Origin: Pontibacter chinhatensis
GTDB taxonomy: Bacteria > Bacteroidota > Bacteroidia > Cytophagales > Hymenobacteraceae
NCBI RefSeq assembly: GCF_900113285.1
Contig: NZ_FOOT01000003.1
Location: 186,001-250,000, forward strand
DNA length: 64,000 nucleotides
Direction: 5' to 3'
The notes under the pieces are model-generated. The model was not told the origin of the DNA, did not search any database, and was given only the letters and a program-made list of their open reading frames with translations. Of this stretch, positions 51,819-60,610 are shown one piece after another (the first letter of the stretch is position 1; the number at the start of each line of letters is the position of its first letter). A program made the position numbers and the translations under genes.

Positions 51819-52065
51819 AAATTGTACTCCTTTACTTACTTTATGCATAGGCGATGTTATCGCTTTCAGGTTAGCGCAATTATACTCTCCTCCAGACATT
51901 TCAAAATCATCTTTCACTAAACAGCTGACGGCTAAACACATATACAAAGGCACTAATCTTTCAAGGCTTGCACTATTAGTATTTATAATATATAGTGAAA
52001 ACAATATAGTATAATTATTTAATTGTACTACAATATTTTACCTGTGTTATGTGAGCTGATTGCTA

Positions 52066-52073
52066 TACTTTTG
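52066..52073 (+). promoter_or_regulatory. -7 element of the SUMF1-like gene promoter
   Basis: TACTTTTG (inside TATACTTTTG) fits TAnnTTTG 30 bp before the ATG. No clear TTTG is found at -33. It is an example where the iterated TATACTT motif coincides with a promoter element. Confidence 0.5.
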
Positions 52074-52102
52074 CACCGATTTCAGCAATAAGCTTTTAGC
52101 TC

Positions 52103-53566
52103 ATGTACCGGTTTTTACTTTTATTTTTCAGCTTTTCTGTTTGTTTTTCAGCTTCTGCAAACAACATCCGGGTAAGCAATGTTGCACTGAGCAACCAGAA
52201 CCCCACCGAAAAAACCACCACCATTAACTTCAACATCAGCTGGGACAACTCCTGGCGCCTGTCTGTAGGGCAGCAGAACTGGGATGCGGCCTGGGTATTT
52301 GTAAAGTATCAGCCCAGCGGCAGCCAGCAGTGGTACCACGCCAAACTAAAGCCGAGCGGCCACACCGCCCCCACCGGCTCCACGGTAGACGCACCTGCCG
52401 ATGGCATGGGCGCCTTCATCTATCGCGCCGGCCCTGGCTCGGGTACCTTCTCGCTTACGGATGTAGGCCTGAAATGGGACTACGCCGCCAGCGGCCTCAC
52501 AGACGGCGCCCTGGTAACCGTGAAAGTGTTTGCCATCGAAATGGTGTACGTGCCGCAGGGGGCTTTTTATGCCGGGGATTTCGGAACTTCCCGCGGTGCT
52601 TTCAAGAAGGGCTCGGGGGACACCCGCCCGTGGGATATAACTAGCGAGGCAGCTATCTCAGTCACGAACACCGCCTCTAACGGATATTACTACACGGCTA
52701 CCTCTTATACTACCCTGGCTAATGGCGCCACTTTTTCTGTTCCGGCTTCATTTCCAAAGGGCTTCCAGGCCTTTTACTGTATGAAGTATGAAATCTCAGA
52801 GGAGCAGTGGGTGGATTTCTTTAACACCCTGACCACCCCGCAGAAAATTACCCGCAGTATCAAAACTACTGGCGCAGTGGCAAACCGCAATACTGTTAGC
52901 TGGACAGCTGGCGGCGGGGATGCCACTACACAGGCCCCAAACCGCGCCTGTAGTTTTTTGAGCTGGATGGATGGTGCCGCCTATGCCGACTGGGCCGGCC
53001 TACGCCCCATGACGGAACTGGAGTTTGAAAAGGCCGCCCGCGGCAACATGGATGCCGTTGGCGGAGAGTATGCCTGGGGCAATGGCGACTACATCACAAA
53101 CGTGACAGCCGTAGCAAACGATGGCACTCCCGCTGAAGGCAGCAACACAGAAGGCGCTAACGCCAACTACGGCAATACCGGACTTTTAGGCCCAGTGCGC
53201 GTGGGTATGTTTGCCACCGCCACCTCCGACCGCGAGAAAGCCGGAGCCTCCTACTGGGGCATCATGGACCTGAGCGGCAACGTGTGGGAGCGCGTTGTAA
53301 GTGTAGGTTTTACAGCAGTGCACCCCTTTGACGGCAGGCACGGCGACGGAGAGTTGAGCGGCGATGGCAATGCCACGGTAGCCAACTGGCCGGGCGCCTT
53401 AGGCGCTATCAACGAAGTGACAGCCGCAACAGGCGCCGGATTCCGGGGAGGATCCTGGTTTACGCCAGCCGCCGAGCTTCGTACCTCCGACCGGTTCTGG
53501 GCGACATACAACTACAATATCCGCCGCCACGATTTCGGCTTCCGGGCCGTGCGTACGGCTCCCTAA
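52103..53566 (+). CDS. Secreted SUMF1/FGE-fold protein
   Basis: The 487-residue protein has a signal peptide (1-19, SASA), an N-terminal beta domain (about 20-150: NIRVSNVALSNQN, NISWDNSWRLSV, NWDAAWVFVKYQ) and a C-terminal SUMF1-like domain (about 150-487: EMVYVPQGAFYAGDFG, MKYEISEEQWVDFFN, WMDGAAYADWAGLRPMTELE, DLSGNVWERVVSVG, GFRGGSWF and FGFRAVRTA). The catalytic cysteines of formylglycine-generating enzymes are missing, so it is more likely a binding or adhesion domain. The GG-repeat T9SS protein starts 54 bp downstream, so the two look like an operon. Confidence 0.85.
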   Translation: MYRFLLLFFSFSVCFSASANNIRVSNVALSNQNPTEKTTTINFNISWDNSWRLSVGQQNWDAAWVFVKYQPSGSQQWYHAKLKPSGHTAPTGSTVDAPADGMGAFIYRAGPGSGTFSLTDVGLKWDYAASGLTDGALVTVKVFAIEMVYVPQGAFYAGDFGTSRGAFKKGSGDTRPWDITSEAAISVTNTASNGYYYTATSYTTLANGATFSVPASFPKGFQAFYCMKYEISEEQWVDFFNTLTTPQKITRSIKTTGAVANRNTVSWTAGGGDATTQAPNRACSFLSWMDGAAYADWAGLRPMTELEFEKAARGNMDAVGGEYAWGNGDYITNVTAVANDGTPAEGSNTEGANANYGNTGLLGPVRVGMFATATSDREKAGASYWGIMDLSGNVWERVVSVGFTAVHPFDGRHGDGELSGDGNATVANWPGALGAINEVTAATGAGFRGGSWFTPAAELRTSDRFWATYNYNIRRHDFGFRAVRTAP

Positions 53567-53619
53567 GTAAAAAAGGCTGCGTTTATACTTGCCTGTCATC
53601 CTTAAACCTCCTGCCAAAG

Positions 53620-54921
53620 GTGCGTTTCCTGTCTTTATTTATAGTGACCCTACTTTCCTGTTCTATACTTTGTGTTGCAACATCGGCACAAAGTATAGCG
53701 CAGGGTGGGCCGGTATTTACAGGCGGCGAAGGCGGAGGTTCCGCGTCTGCACAAACAACTGCTCCGCTTACCTTAGCCGGATCTCCCTTTTCGCTGCCTA
53801 TTTACCAGGGGGGCAACGGCCACGGGAGCAGCGCCGCACAACAACAAACGCCTGCCACCCTTTCCGGCCAAGCAGTACCCCAAACGCTTTACCATGGAGG
53901 GTTATCTGATGGTTATACTTCTGCGGCCAAAGACAAGGCCGTAACCTTATCCGGCGAGACAAGCAGCATCCCGATCTTCCAGGGAGGAATAGCCGACGGC
54001 GCAGCCGCTGACGAGGCCAGGGTTTTAACGCTAGACGGAAGCACCCTGGACCTGACGCTGTACAAAGGCGGAACTGGTGATGGGTGGGGGCAGGCTACAT
54101 TGGCCGCGGAAAAAGCACTGGATGGCAACGCCTATACCCCCACCCTGTTTTTAGGGGGAGCTTCCGATGGCTGGGCAATGGCATCCTCCAAGGACCAGAC
54201 CTTGCAGGGCGAAGTGCTACCACTATCGTTGTACCAGGGCGGGCAGGGCGATGGATGGGCGATTTATACTTCCAGGAGCCAGTCGCTGGACGGGGTGCAG
54301 GAAGACCTGGTGCTGTTTAAGGGAGGCATGGGGGGTGGCCATTATGCGAGCGTATTTATCCCTGAAGCTACTCCCCTACCCGTGGAACTTGCCTTCTTCA
54401 GCGCTCACCGCCTCAACAACGAGCAGGTGGAGCTGCGCTGGACGACCGCCTCGGAACAGGAAAACGCCGGCTTCGAAGTGTGGCGCAGCGACAACACAAT
54501 CAAGGCATGGCAGCGGCTAGCGTTTGTGGAAGGGGCCGGCAACTCGGTGGTTACCCGCCGCTATACTTTTCTCGATAACAACACCCACACCGGCACCTCC
54601 TACTACAGGCTCAGGCAGGTGGATACTGACAGCACAGCCACTTTCTCCAAAACAGTGGCTACAGCTGGTGCGGACTTTAGCCGGAGAACTGCCGCGGCAT
54701 GGCCCATCCCGGCTGATGACTACCTGACCGTGCAGGCACCCGACGTAGCACAACCGGCTTCGTTGCAGCTCTACAGCGCCGATGCCCGCCTGCTGCTGCA
54801 AAAGCAGTTCACCAACAGAACTGAGCTGGACCTGCGCCATCTTCCCTCTGGTTTATACTTCCTGCACGTTTTTCAGGCAGGTCAGCCTCCGTCTATTATC
54901 AAGGTAATGAAGGCGCCTTAA
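53620..54921 (+). CDS. T9SS-sorted protein with eight GG repeats
   Basis: The 433-residue protein starts at GTG with a signal peptide (1-23, ATSAQ). Residues 30-245 hold eight copies of a 28-29-residue unit; the paired glycines fall at residues 35, 64, 93, 122, 150, 179, 207 and 235. The unit reads aromatic-x-GG-x-x-(D/G)-G-(W/Y/A) followed by L-x-G and L-x-L-(Y/F). An FnIII-like domain (about 252-340, VELAFFSAHRLNNEQVELRW) and a T9SS type A sorting domain (about 355-433, PADDYLTVQAP, YSADARLLL, LPSGLYFLHV) follow. It should be exported and attached to the cell surface. Function is unknown. Confidence 0.85.
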   Translation: MRFLSLFIVTLLSCSILCVATSAQSIAQGGPVFTGGEGGGSASAQTTAPLTLAGSPFSLPIYQGGNGHGSSAAQQQTPATLSGQAVPQTLYHGGLSDGYTSAAKDKAVTLSGETSSIPIFQGGIADGAAADEARVLTLDGSTLDLTLYKGGTGDGWGQATLAAEKALDGNAYTPTLFLGGASDGWAMASSKDQTLQGEVLPLSLYQGGQGDGWAIYTSRSQSLDGVQEDLVLFKGGMGGGHYASVFIPEATPLPVELAFFSAHRLNNEQVELRWTTASEQENAGFEVWRSDNTIKAWQRLAFVEGAGNSVVTRRYTFLDNNTHTGTSYYRLRQVDTDSTATFSKTVATAGADFSRRTAAAWPIPADDYLTVQAPDVAQPASLQLYSADARLLLQKQFTNRTELDLRHLPSGLYFLHVFQAGQPPSIIKVMKAP

Positions 54922-54983
54922 GGATTTTTGTATCTCAGGGCGGTAGCCTCTCCGTATATTCTTGTTAGACTATACTTTGTTCT

Positions 54984-55541
54984 ATGACCGATACCCTGCA
55001 CTTCCGCCCTGTTTCCTACTCCCGCACCACCCTTACCGAGCTCATGATCCCGAGCTACGCCAATTTTGGCGGCAAAATACACGGTGGTATACTTCTCTCC
55101 CTGATGGACAAGGCGGCTTACGCCTGCGCTGCCAAGCATGCAGGCAACTACTGCGTAACTGTTACAGTGGAGGGGGTACATTTTCTGCAGCCCGTGGAAG
55201 TAGGTGAGTTGGTATCGCTGAAGGCCTCGGTAAACTATGTGGGCAACACTTCGCTGATGGTGGGCATACGGGTGATAGCGGAGAACGTGAAAACAGGCAA
55301 AATAAAACATACAAACACCTCATACTTCACCATGGTAGCCAAAGGCGAGGACGACAAACCCACTCCGGTCCCCGGCCTGATCCTGGAGACTCGCGAAGAC
55401 GGCCGCCGTTTTCTGGAAGCTATCAAGCGGCGTGAACTCTCACAACGTTACCAGGCAGAACTTGCCACCTCCAAGACTATACTCCAGGTAGAGAAAGAGC
55501 TGCACCTGCTGCAGAAAGAACGCTGCAAAGTGGCGTTTTAG
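54984..55541 (+). CDS. Acyl-CoA thioesterase (hotdog fold)
   Basis: The 185-residue protein has the hotdog core (MIPSYANFGGKIHGGILLSLMDKAAYACAAKH, about 21-52, and VTVEGVHFLQPVEVGELVSL) of YciA/BACH-type acyl-CoA thioesterases, with the catalytic-region Asn/Asp in NFGGKIHGG and LMDKAA. It hydrolyses acyl-CoA to the acid and CoA. The C-terminal 45 residues form a charged helical extension. It has no signal peptide. Confidence 0.9.
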   Translation: MTDTLHFRPVSYSRTTLTELMIPSYANFGGKIHGGILLSLMDKAAYACAAKHAGNYCVTVTVEGVHFLQPVEVGELVSLKASVNYVGNTSLMVGIRVIAENVKTGKIKHTNTSYFTMVAKGEDDKPTPVPGLILETREDGRRFLEAIKRRELSQRYQAELATSKTILQVEKELHLLQKERCKVAF

Positions 55542-55634
55542 CCCGGTGTGTCCGGTGACGAGCAGTAGCCATGCTTCCCATTATTCCCATATCCTTTGTA
55601 CCTTGTATCTTTGATTATACTTTACAACAGATAC

Positions 55635-57017
55635 ATGCTTACAAAATCTACCCTTAAATCCCTGCTGGCCGTGGTGCTGATGGTTGGCTTATACTTCGCC
55701 AACTTACCAACCGGCAAAGCCCAGACCATTGTTCGCCAGGATGCGGAAATCAAAAAAATGGTGGAGGAAATCTCTGCCGCTAACCTGGAGGCACTGGTAC
55801 GCAAACTGGCCTCGTTTGACACCCGCCACTCGCTGAGCACCCTGAAAGACAAGAAAAAAGGCGTTGGCGCTGCCCGTGAATGGGTGAAAGCTGAATTCGA
55901 GAAGTATGCCCAAGCCTCGGGCGGGCGCATGACCGTGGAGTTGGATAAGTATAACGTGAAGGCAAACGGACAGCGCATTCCGCAGGATGTGGAGCTGGCC
56001 AACGTAATGGCGACCCTGAAAGGCACTGACCCCAACGACGACCGCGTGCTCATCATCAGCGGGCACCTCGACTCGCGCAATACCGACATCATGGATGCCA
56101 AAGGCAAAGCCCCTGGCGCAAACGACGATGGCTCCGGGGTAGCCGCCGTGATGGAGCTGGCCCGCATCATGGCCTCGCGCCAATTTCCGGCTACGATCAT
56201 TTTTGTGGCCGTCACCGGCGAGGAACAAGGGTTACTGGGTGCCCGCCACCTAGCTGAGAAGGCCAAGGCTCAGAACTGGAACCTGATTGCCATGCTCAAC
56301 AACGACATGATCGGCAACTCCTCTTCCGACGAGACAGAACTGCGCAACAACATGCAGGTACGTATTTTCAGCGAAGGTATCCCGGCTGTCGAGACCGAAG
56401 AGCAGGCCCGCATGCGCCGCGCCACCAACCGTGAAAACGACAGCGAGAGCCGCCAGCTGGCCCGCTACATGAAGGAGATCGGTGAACGCTACGTAGACCA
56501 ACTCGAAGTGAAACTGGTATACCGCAACGACCGCTTCCTGCGTGGCGGCGACCACACCCCGTTCAGCCAGAATGGTTTTCCGGCCATACGTGTGTGCGAG
56601 ATGAACGAGAACTACCGCCACCAGCACCAGGATGTGCGCGTGGAGAACGGCATCCAGTACGGCGATTTGCCCGAGTTTATCGACTATGAGTACATGCGCA
56701 AGAATACCGCCCTCAACCTGGCCTCGTTGGCCAACCTGGCCTGGGCACCGTATGCGCCAGCTAACGTGGGCGTCAACATCAAAAACCTGACAAACAAAAC
56801 CGACCTGCAGTGGGAAGCACCAGCCAAAGGAGAGCGCCCAGCGGGCTACTATGTGCTGATGCGCGAAACCAGCAGCCCGGTGTGGGAGAAGAAATTTTTT
56901 GTGAAGGATACGAACGTAACGCTGCCCTACTCCAAGGACAACTACTTTTTTGCCGTGCAAGCCGTAGACGCCGAAGGCCACGAAAGCCTGCCTGTGTTTC
57001 CGGTGCCGGTACGCTAA
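55635..57017 (+). CDS. Secreted M28-family metallopeptidase
   Basis: The 460-residue protein has a signal peptide (1-30, GKAQ) and an M28 catalytic domain (about 40-360). Zinc and catalytic residues appear in ISGHLDSR (His/Asp), APGANDDGSGVAAVMEL, VTGEEQGLLGARHL (the Glu pair), MLNNDMIGN and the final His in DHTPFSQNGFPAIRV. A fibronectin-III-like domain ends the protein (about 375-460, WEAPAKGERPAGYYVL). I start it at MLTKSTLKSLL for the signal peptide; 13 codons upstream are open. It should be an aminopeptidase of the periplasm or surface. Confidence 0.9.
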   Translation: MLTKSTLKSLLAVVLMVGLYFANLPTGKAQTIVRQDAEIKKMVEEISAANLEALVRKLASFDTRHSLSTLKDKKKGVGAAREWVKAEFEKYAQASGGRMTVELDKYNVKANGQRIPQDVELANVMATLKGTDPNDDRVLIISGHLDSRNTDIMDAKGKAPGANDDGSGVAAVMELARIMASRQFPATIIFVAVTGEEQGLLGARHLAEKAKAQNWNLIAMLNNDMIGNSSSDETELRNNMQVRIFSEGIPAVETEEQARMRRATNRENDSESRQLARYMKEIGERYVDQLEVKLVYRNDRFLRGGDHTPFSQNGFPAIRVCEMNENYRHQHQDVRVENGIQYGDLPEFIDYEYMRKNTALNLASLANLAWAPYAPANVGVNIKNLTNKTDLQWEAPAKGERPAGYYVLMRETSSPVWEKKFFVKDTNVTLPYSKDNYFFAVQAVDAEGHESLPVFPVPVR

Positions 57018-57029
57018 GTATACCTCAAC

Positions 57030-57752
57030 ATGAAGCGATTACTGCACTTTATACTTTGCCTGCTCTTCCTGGTTCCTGTTTATACTTTACAGGCGCAACA
57101 GCAGGAGATAAAGGTCACCAAGCTAGCACCTAACGTATGGGTGCATACTTCCTACAGCACGTATCAGGGCGCGCTGGTCCCCTCGCATGGGCTGGTGGTT
57201 GCTACCAAAGAGGGTGCGGTGCTGGTGGATACCGGCTGGGGCAACGAGCCCACCGAGCAGCTGCTGGCCTGGGTAAAAACCAACCTGAAGCAGCCGGTAA
57301 AAGTATGCCTGCCCACCCACTGGCACGACGATAAGATAGGCGGCATGAAAGCGGTGCAGCAGCAGGGCATCCCGGTGGTTACTTCTGCGCTTACAGCCAT
57401 ACTTGCCACTGAGAATGGCAAAGGCACTCCGGACGTTACTTTCGCCACAGACACGACGTTTACCATCGGTGGACAGCAGTTTGAAGTATACTTCCCCGGC
57501 GGCGGACACACAGCAGATAACGTGGTGGTATACTTGCCGCAGCAGAAAATCCTGTTCGGCGGCTGCCTGGTAAAAGACCTGCAGACAACTACGCTGGGCA
57601 ACATCGCCGACGCAGACCTGAAAAGCTGGCCCTTTGCCATCCGAAACCTGCAGCAGCGCTACCCCAAAGCAAAAACGGTAGTACCCAGCCACGGTCCCTG
57701 GGGCGACAAGGCCTTGCTGAGCCATACACTGGAGCTACTGCAAAAACAGTAG
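57030..57752 (+). CDS. Subclass B1 metallo-beta-lactamase
   Basis: The 240-residue protein has a signal peptide (about 1-22, LQAQ). Zinc ligands of subclass B1 are all present: His97, His99 and Asp101 in PTHWHDDKIGG, His160 in PGGGHTADN, Cys179 and the following Lys182 in GGCLVKD, and His221 in PSHGPWG; GNIADAD supplies the conserved Asn. B1 enzymes hydrolyse penicillins, cephalosporins and carbapenems in the periplasm. It follows the M28 peptidase by 12 bases on the same strand, with no regulator or mobile gene nearby, so it looks like a chromosomal enzyme rather than a recent resistance acquisition. Activity is not shown. Confidence 0.93.
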   Translation: MKRLLHFILCLLFLVPVYTLQAQQQEIKVTKLAPNVWVHTSYSTYQGALVPSHGLVVATKEGAVLVDTGWGNEPTEQLLAWVKTNLKQPVKVCLPTHWHDDKIGGMKAVQQQGIPVVTSALTAILATENGKGTPDVTFATDTTFTIGGQQFEVYFPGGGHTADNVVVYLPQQKILFGGCLVKDLQTTTLGNIADADLKSWPFAIRNLQQRYPKAKTVVPSHGPWGDKALLSHTLELLQKQ

Positions 57753-57758
57753 CCATGT

Positions 57759-57815
57759 AAAGTATAAAAGCGAGAGGCCGGGGCAAATAGCTCCGGCCTC
57801 TCGCTTTTATACTTT
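57759..57815. terminator. Perfect 23-bp bidirectional terminator bounded by the iterated motif
   Basis: 57759-57781 and 57793-57815 are perfect reverse complements, starting AAAGTATAAAAGCGAGAGG and ending with TATACTTT. The stem ends are AAGTATA motifs. It lies between the lactamase gene and the convergent 88-residue gene. Confidence 0.93.
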
Positions 57816-57831
57816 ATCTGTTCGGTTATAC

Positions 57832-58098
57832 TTAATCCCTGTTCACCAGCTTGTTAAAGTTGCCGTTAGGATCGTGGAGCAGGGCAAGTTTGTTATCGTC
57901 AAACTCCTTAAAGAAGTCCTCCCAGCTGATCTCCTCAAAGCTTGAGTTGTCGTCGCTTTTCTTCGGGAAGTGAATGCGCAGCACGCCTTCGCCGCTGCCA
58001 TCGTTCTCGGTGCCCTTGATGATGCTGGGCACACCGCCGTGTTTCTCAGCCCACTTCTTTATCTCTTCGTGATTCGTTGTTTTCTTAGCTTCACTCAT
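57832..58098 (-). CDS. Small conserved protein (mislabelled 'branching enzyme' family)
   Basis: The 88-residue protein shows EEIKKWAEKHGGVPSIIKGT, GVLRIHFPKKSDD, ISWEDFFKEFDDNKLALLHD and FNKLVNRD. Short proteins of this pattern are widespread and are often labelled '1,4-alpha-glucan branching enzyme', although they are far too small and lack any glycosidase motif. It has no signal peptide. Function is unknown. Confidence 0.85.
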   Translation of the reverse strand: MSEAKKTTNHEEIKKWAEKHGGVPSIIKGTENDGSGEGVLRIHFPKKSDDNSSFEEISWEDFFKEFDDNKLALLHDPNGNFNKLVNRD

Positions 58099-58149
58099 GG
58101 CTTGTCAGGTTTATGGTTGTGGTTAAACTATACGGCACCGGCAAGTATG

Positions 58150-58192
58150 GGTATAAAAAAATCAACCCCGAGGCAGGGCTGATTTTTTTATA
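58150..58192 (-). terminator. Terminator of the DUF2807 gene
   Basis: ATCAACCC and GGGCTGAT pair with one mismatch between an A-run and a T-run (about 58155-58190), just past the minus-strand stop at 58215. Confidence 0.75.
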
Positions 58193-58214
58193 TAAGCAGT
58201 TGTATTCTCTGCGC

Positions 58215-58937
58215 TTATAGTTTGCCTACCCGGGCTGCGGATGTTACGTCAGAAGTTATAGACGGCGAGCCTTTATAGTACACCGACGATGCCCCCGAGG
58301 CATTGATGTCCAGCCCTTCTTTGGCAAACACCTTTACGTTGCTGGCGCCGCTGGCATTTACCTGCACCTGCTGCGCCTCCAACTCCGAGGCCTCCAGCTT
58401 AGAGGCTCCCGACAGCTGCATGTTCACATCGCCGGCTTTGCCCAGCAACTCCACCTTGCTGGCGCCGCTTAGGTTGCCCTTAATCTGGTCGGTGGCAATG
58501 GTTAGCTTCAGGTTAGAGCCGCCGCTCATTTCCAGCTTCAGCCCCGGCGATTTAAAGCTGGAATTGCCCACCACTTTCACCCCGCCGCTAATACTTATAC
58601 TTTCCAGGCTCTTCAGCGTAACATAGGCCTTCATACTCTTGCTCGTGCTGACGCCTTTGTCGTTGTAGATGTGCAGGACGCCGTTACGCACCTCGGTTTT
58701 GATGTTGTCGAGCAGGTTTTTCTGTGCCTCCAGGCGTACGCCCTCGTTGTTGCCCTGCGTGAGTTCCACCACAAAGCCGCCACTCACCTGTATGCCTTTT
58801 ATGTTAGAAACATTTCTGTTCTGAGACTTTATCTCTCCGCTGCCCCGCAGGCTTTGCGCGTTTACGTTGGCGCCCAGCAGCAGTAGCGAGAAGCACATCA
58901 GCCCCAAAACCACTTTTTTCAGATTAAAATTTTCCAT
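58215..58937 (-). CDS. Secreted DUF2807 (head GIN domain) beta-helix protein
   Basis: The 240-residue protein has a signal peptide (1-28, NVNAQ) and a repeating beta-helix of short rungs (GGFVVELTQGNN, SISISGGVKVVGNSS, LEMSGGSNLKLTIA, GNLSGASKVELLGKAGDVNMQLSGASKLEASELE) with the family's (S)GAS turns. DUF2807 proteins are 'putative auto-transporter adhesin head GIN' domains of unknown role in Bacteroidota envelopes. I start it at MENFNLKKVVLGL; 35 further codons are open upstream. Confidence 0.88.
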   Translation of the reverse strand: MENFNLKKVVLGLMCFSLLLLGANVNAQSLRGSGEIKSQNRNVSNIKGIQVSGGFVVELTQGNNEGVRLEAQKNLLDNIKTEVRNGVLHIYNDKGVSTSKSMKAYVTLKSLESISISGGVKVVGNSSFKSPGLKLEMSGGSNLKLTIATDQIKGNLSGASKVELLGKAGDVNMQLSGASKLEASELEAQQVQVNASGASNVKVFAKEGLDINASGASSVYYKGSPSITSDVTSAARVGKL

Positions 58938-59293
58938 AGTACCGACTTTAAGCGTTAGTAGATTAAGATGATGAAGTATGTTACGTTTACCTAAAGATGT
59001 GATTTTTCGAAGAAGGTTGCTTGCAGGAAAAACTTTTTTCAAACATACGCTCTACCAACGTCTTTTCCAGCTCCTTACTTACCCAAAGCAGAAAGTTGGT
59101 TGCCAAATGTATGGGTTGGAAGTACAAGGCTTGGGCAGCAAAGGCAGCTCTTGAAACGATAGTAGCTGCCAAGGCGGGAGTGACAGCAAGTATGGGGTCA
59201 CTACCAGGTAGTAGCACTGCAGGGTTTAGCAATGGGGCGCTCTGAGAGACACATGCCCAAAATAAGGGACAGCCGCCCGCAAAGGTACGGTGC
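58938..59293. other. Intergenic stretch without a visible gene
   Basis: The 356-bp stretch separates the DUF2807 start from the small two-helix gene. I see no convincing reading frame, repeat or RNA gene in it. Confidence 0.45.
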
Positions 59294-59470
59294 TTATTCT
59301 ATAGCAGGTTTCAGCAGCAGGCCGGCAAGCAGTCCGATAAGGTACAGGAGCACCAGGGGCAGCAGGCGCCCTGCTTCTATAGCTGCCGTATCGTGCCGCA
59401 GACAGTACATCAACAGGCCCAGCAAGAAAGTGCCGCAAGCAAACAGGATGGATTTGTAAAGCTTCGTCAT
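59294..59470 (-). CDS. Small two-helix membrane protein
   Basis: A 58-residue frame starts at MTKLYKSILFACG. It has two hydrophobic helices (ILFACGTFLLGLLMYCL and LLPLVLLYLIGLLAGLLL) joined by a short polar loop (RHDTAAIEAGR), and a basic residue near the N-terminus. Composition and topology are those of a real membrane protein. No family is recognised. Confidence 0.55.
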   Translation of the reverse strand: MTKLYKSILFACGTFLLGLLMYCLRHDTAAIEAGRLLPLVLLYLIGLLAGLLLKPAIE

Positions 59471-59709
59471 AGGCAAAAGATAGAATATTATACAATACCT
59501 ATACTTTATTATCTTTCAATAAGTTACCAAAAATTTAACCCGAAAAGCAAATAATGTTTGCACATACTTGCAGTGCTTTTAAAAAGATACAAAACAGCTA
59601 AAAGCAGGTGTTAATGTGCCTTACATGGACACAAAAAAATGCTATCAAGTTAAATCGTGCTACCGGCTCACCGCATAACCTTCAACCAACGGAAAGGGTA
59701 AAATACGCC

Positions 59710-60516
59710 ATGACACAGACCAAAGTAGACACGGTATATTATAGCATTACCCGCGGCGACAGCCCCCTGGTAGCCACCGCCATCCACAACGGGCACGAGG
59801 TGCGCCACAACCTGCGGCCCCTGTTCAACCTTACCCCTGCAGAACGGCTGCGCGAGGAGGACCCTTTTACAGGCGAGTGGGTGGATATTACGGATAACCA
59901 GATTGTGGGCCATTACTCCCGCTTTGAGCTGGACCTGAACCGCTCGCCCGAGAAGGCCATTTACCGCAAGCCCGAAGATGCCTGGGGCCTGCAGGTCTGG
60001 AAGGAGGCGCTGCCCGAGGAGTTGGCGCAGGAGTCGATGATGCGCTACGATAAATTTTATGAGGATGTAAAGCAGATGCTGGGCGAACTGCTGAGCGAGC
60101 ACGGCTGCCTCGTCATCTACGATCTCCATACGTACAACCACCGCCGCGAAGGCCCCTCCGGCCCCGCCGCCGACCCTGAAAGCAACCCGGAGGTGAACAT
60201 CGGCACCGGCAACATGAACCGGGAGAAGTGGGCACCGGTGGTGGAGGCGCTCATGCACAGCCTGGGCAACTACAATTACCGCGGCCGCATGCTGGATGTG
60301 CGCGAAAACGTCAAGTTTGAGGGGGGCCACTTTATGCGCTGGATACATGACACCTTCGGCGACAGGGTGTGCGTGATGAGCATCGAGTTCAAGAAGTTCT
60401 TTATGGACGAGTGGACTGGCGAGCCCGACCAGGCGCAGGTGCAGGAGATACGGCAGGCGCTGCAGCAAAGCACCCGCCCCGTGCTGGAGGCACTGGCGCA
60501 GGTATGCCAGGTGTAG
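59710..60516 (+). CDS. N-formylglutamate amidohydrolase-family protein
   Basis: The 268-residue protein belongs to the FGase/HutG2 zinc hydrolase group: ITRGDSPLVATAIHNGHEVR (about 11-30, with His as likely zinc ligand), the DLHTYNHRREGP segment (about 141-152), and NVKFEGGHFMRW. It starts at MTQTKVDTVYYS; 34 codons upstream are open but not family-like. No histidine-degradation (hut) genes are nearby. Instead it lies upstream of a QEGLA metallopeptidase and an ATP-grasp ligase, so it probably acts on a small amide product of that cluster. Confidence 0.88.
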   Translation: MTQTKVDTVYYSITRGDSPLVATAIHNGHEVRHNLRPLFNLTPAERLREEDPFTGEWVDITDNQIVGHYSRFELDLNRSPEKAIYRKPEDAWGLQVWKEALPEELAQESMMRYDKFYEDVKQMLGELLSEHGCLVIYDLHTYNHRREGPSGPAADPESNPEVNIGTGNMNREKWAPVVEALMHSLGNYNYRGRMLDVRENVKFEGGHFMRWIHDTFGDRVCVMSIEFKKFFMDEWTGEPDQAQVQEIRQALQQSTRPVLEALAQVCQV

Positions 60517-60522
60517 TTTTTT

Positions 60523-60585
60523 GACAAAGGACCAGTTGACAAAAGACATGTAAGGCATCAGGATAGGCTGTAAAAGTCTTTTGTC
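60523..60585. repeat. Palindromic GACAAAGGAC/GACAAAAGAC element, copy 2
   Basis: GACAAAGGAC (60523-60532), GACAAAAGAC (60538-60547) and GTCTTTTGTC (60576-60585) repeat the order of the element at 5601-5692 with a shorter loop. It fills the gap between the amidohydrolase and metallopeptidase genes. Confidence 0.65.
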
Positions 60586-60610
60586 GAACTGTCTATCCAC
60601 CTAGAAAAGA

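Noticed and set aside
52103..53566. Active formylglycine-generating enzyme / sulfatase activator
   Set aside because: The SUMF1 fold motifs are present but the catalytic cysteines are missing and no sulfatase gene is nearby.
57832..58098. 1,4-alpha-glucan branching enzyme
   Set aside because: The protein is only 88 residues and has no GH13 motif; the label is a known kind of misannotation for this small family.
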